Positions 62,148 through 64,000 of a stretch of 64,000 nucleotides of DNA are shown one piece after another. The notes under the pieces are model-generated. The model worked only from the letters and a program-made list of their open reading frames with translations, made no database searches and had not been told where the DNA came from. Both the position numbers and the translations under genes were made by a program. Origin of the DNA: JASLDZ01 sp964244065 (GTDB lineage Bacteria; Pseudomonadota; Alphaproteobacteria; Caulobacterales; Caulobacteraceae); NCBI GenBank assembly GCA_964244065.1, contig CAXTHH010000008.1:1-64000 (forward strand). Direction: 5' to 3'. The number at the start of each line of letters is the position of its first letter. The stretch's first letter is position 1.

Positions 62148-63400
62148 CAGAACAGCTCGAGCTGCCGCGGCTGGGCGTGCTTGCTGAGCTTGCGCATCTG
62201 CTCGGGCAGGTCGGCGGTGTCGGCCAGGGTGGTGGGCCGCCAGTCGTCGGTGCAGACGAACGGCTTCATGCGCCGGAACGCGCCGCCGACGCGCACGAGG
62301 TCGTCGACGACCAGCCGCTTCAGCCGGCGGACGGCCAGCAGCTTGCCCACGCTCTTCACGCCGAGCCCCGGGATGCGCAGCAGCATCTCTCGGTCGGCGA
62401 GGTTCACGTCCACAGGGAAGCGGTGGCGGTTCTGCAGGGCCCAGGCCAGCTTGGGATCGATCGCCGGGTCGAGCATGCCGTCCACCGCCGCCGAGACGAT
62501 CTCCTCCCGCGCAAAGCCGTAGTACCGCATCAGCCAGTCGGCCTCGTACAGCCGATGCTCCCGCATCAGGTGCGGCCGCTGCGAGGGCAGCACCGACGAG
62601 CTGTCGGGAATGGGGCTGAACGCCGAATAGTAGACGCGCCGCAGCTGGTAGCCGCCGTACAGCTGCTCGGACCGCAGCAGCACGTCGGCGTCCGTCGCCG
62701 CATCCGCCCCCACGATCATCTGCGTGGACTGCCCGGCGGGCGCGAAGCGCGGGGCGCGCGTCTTCTTGAGCGTGCGGTCCTTGGCGGCGGTGATGCCGTA
62801 GCTGACCTGGCCCATGCTTTGGCGGATGTTCAGCGGCGTCTTCTCGGGCGCCAGCCGCTCCAGGCTGGCGTCCTGCGGCAGCTCGACATTGACGCTCAGC
62901 CGGTCGGCGTAGAGGCCGGCCTCCGCCGCCAGCTCGGGCGAGGCGCCCGCGATCAGCTTGAGGTGGATGTAGCCGCGGAAGTCGTGCACCTCGCGCAGCG
63001 TCTTGGCCACCAGCGTCAGCTGCTCCTGCGTGTAATCCGCATCCCGGATCACGCCGGAGGAGAGAAACAGACCCTCGATGTAGTTGCGCTTGTAGAAGTC
63101 GAGCGTCAGCCGCACCACCTCGTCCACGCTGAACCGGGCGCGCGGCACGTTGGAGCTGACGCGATTGATGCAGTAGGCGCAGTCGAAGACGCAGAAGTTG
63201 GTCAGCAGGATCTTCAGCAGGCTGACGCAGCGCCCGTCCGGCGTATAGGCGTGGCACACGCCCATGCCGCCCGTGGTCGAGCCGATTCCCTTCCCCGAGA
63301 GTGAGTCGCGCTTGGGGCCGCCCGACGAGGCGCAGGACGCGTCGTATTTCGCCGCATCCGCCAGGATCGACAGCTTTTGCCGGATGTTGAGGACGGCCAC
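62147..63400 (-). CDS. Putative DNA modification/repair radical SAM protein
   Basis: The 417-residue protein has the radical SAM cluster CVFDCAYC (Cys70, Cys74, Cys77; CxxxCxxC) just after KILLTNF, a second Cys set upstream (CASSGG, VCHAYTPDGRC), a SAM-barrel (SNVPRARFSVDEVVRLTLDF, YIHLKLIAGAS) and a C-terminal helix-hairpin-helix DNA-binding motif (LLRIPGLGVKSVGKLLAVR). This matches TIGR03916. It is always encoded beside DUF4130 and often UdgX. The overlap with the UdgX start means the two are made together. The reaction is unproven. It is divergent from egtB. Confidence 0.9.
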   Translation of the reverse strand: MAVLNIRQKLSILADAAKYDASCASSGGPKRDSLSGKGIGSTTGGMGVCHAYTPDGRCVSLLKILLTNFCVFDCAYCINRVSSNVPRARFSVDEVVRLTLDFYKRNYIEGLFLSSGVIRDADYTQEQLTLVAKTLREVHDFRGYIHLKLIAGASPELAAEAGLYADRLSVNVELPQDASLERLAPEKTPLNIRQSMGQVSYGITAAKDRTLKKTRAPRFAPAGQSTQMIVGADAATDADVLLRSEQLYGGYQLRRVYYSAFSPIPDSSSVLPSQRPHLMREHRLYEADWLMRYYGFAREEIVSAAVDGMLDPAIDPKLAWALQNRHRFPVDVNLADREMLLRIPGLGVKSVGKLLAVRRLKRLVVDDLVRVGGAFRRMKPFVCTDDWRPTTLADTADLPEQMRKLSKHAQPRQLELF

Positions 63401-63588
63401 CGGGGCACTCTAGAGTTCCGGCTTCGTTCCGTCCAGCGAAGCCGGTGAGCCTTGCCGCCGCTCCGCTTCCTTCGGCGGATCGGCCCGTCCAGCGCCGACG
63501 GCCCGGTCCGCCGTCCCGTTCGCGGGCGAAGGGGCGTGCCGCCGGCGCGCGGTCGCGCTATGACGACGTCCTGACGGAGGCCGACCTT

Positions 63589-64000
63589 TTGAGCGAATCG
63601 TTCGCCACGGGAGCTCACCGGGAGGCTGCGGCGCGGGCCGGCGCGCTCGCCGCCCGGGCGGCCACCGACCGGCTCGCGGCGCCCCTTAGCCCCGAGGACC
63701 GGCTGCTGCAGTCCATGCCGGATTGCAGCCCGACCAAGTGGCACCTGGCGCACACCACCTGGTTCTTCGAGACCTTCGTGCTGCGCCCGCACGCGCTCGG
63801 CTATCGCCCGTTCGACGAGCGGTTCCCGTTCCTGTTCAACTCGTACTACGAGGCGCTCGGCCCCCGGGCGCCGCGCGGGGAGCGAGGGCTGGTGTCGCGG
63901 CCCACCCACGACGAGGTCGTGGCCTATCGCGCGCACGTGGACGCCGCGCTGGCCGCCTTGCCGCTGGACCGCGGCGATCCAGCGCTGGCGGAGCTGCTGG
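63589..64000 (+). CDS. egtB: EgtB-like ergothioneine biosynthesis protein, N-terminal part (runs off the window)
   Basis: A TTG at 63589 with GGAGG eight bases upstream opens the frame, and no ATG or GTG fits better. The 137 visible residues show the DinB-like N-terminal domain: SPEDRLLQSMPDCSPTKWHL, AHTTWFFETFVL and FPFLFNSYYEALGPRAPRGE. The HLAHTTWFFE His residues are iron ligands with a later HxxxH set beyond the window. EgtB joins the cysteine sulfur (or gamma-glutamylcysteine) to hercynine. The egtD partner would be expected downstream. Confidence 0.88.
   Translation, partial: MSESFATGAHREAAARAGALAARAATDRLAAPLSPEDRLLQSMPDCSPTKWHLAHTTWFFETFVLRPHALGYRPFDERFPFLFNSYYEALGPRAPRGERGLVSRPTHDEVVAYRAHVDAALAALPLDRGDPALAELL

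Overview
The window is very GC-rich alphaproteobacterial chromosome, most likely from the Caulobacteraceae (Caulobacter/Phenylobacterium-like; genus not resolvable by eye). The signs are a sigma-54-type promoter in front of flgF, a fliL-fliM-(PflI-like)-(MotE-like) flagellar string, a long TipN-like polar coiled-coil protein, and a serralysin ending in an RsaA-type S-layer anchor, as in Caulobacter SapA. GTG and TTG starts and ATGA/GTGA stop-start overlaps are common. I found no rRNA, tRNA, CRISPR array, intact insertion sequence or prophage.

Layout. 1-7.4 kb: flagellar genes (flgG partial and flgF on -, then fliL, fliM, a PflI-like membrane protein, a MotE-like protein and a large TPR protein on +). 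7.5-16.0 kb, all -: DUF423 protein, dipeptide epimerase, TipN-like protein, MHYT-PAS-GGDEF-EAL protein, folD and a MntH/Nramp transporter. 16.1-21.4 kb, +: lemA, an overlooked 57-aa double-glycine-leader peptide inside a low-GC patch, two TPM-domain genes (the first apparently mosaic), an amidohydrolase and an aldehyde dehydrogenase. 21.5-30.8 kb: TonB receptor, nhaA, selO, dps, an S9 peptidase and a short-chain dehydrogenase. 31-36.1 kb: SapA-like metalloprotease, M3 peptidase and two small membrane proteins flanking a 350-bp stretch with little in it. 36.1-41.9 kb: chorismate mutase and a LysR regulator divergent from a sulfite-reduction operon (cobA/SUMT, DUF2849, cysI, DUF934), followed by fpr. 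41.9-46.2 kb: a TadG-like beta-helix lipoprotein, an FAD monooxygenase, S1/P1 nuclease, NUDIX and a membrane protein. 46.2-48.5 kb, -: a coupled GNAT-MntA-HepT-CoxE string. 48.6-52.6 kb: deacetylase, histidine phosphatase, xseB and dxs. 52.7-60.1 kb: an esterase and a tripartite RND efflux operon. 60.1-63.4 kb, -: small unknown proteins, a DUF4130-UdgX fusion and its radical SAM partner. 63.6 kb to the end: the start of egtB.

The points I would check first are the double-glycine peptide with its mosaic neighbour (16.9-17.5 kb), the radical SAM/DUF4130-UdgX DNA repair module (60.7-63.4 kb), the HepT/MntA pair fused into a CoxE operon that lacks MoxR (46.2-48.5 kb), and a roughly 110-120-bp inverted-repeat family in three copies, one of which supplies the C-terminus of the SUMT methyltransferase. 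Several flagellum and cell-pole factors also sit unusually close together (PflI-like, MotE-like, TipN-like, EAL protein).
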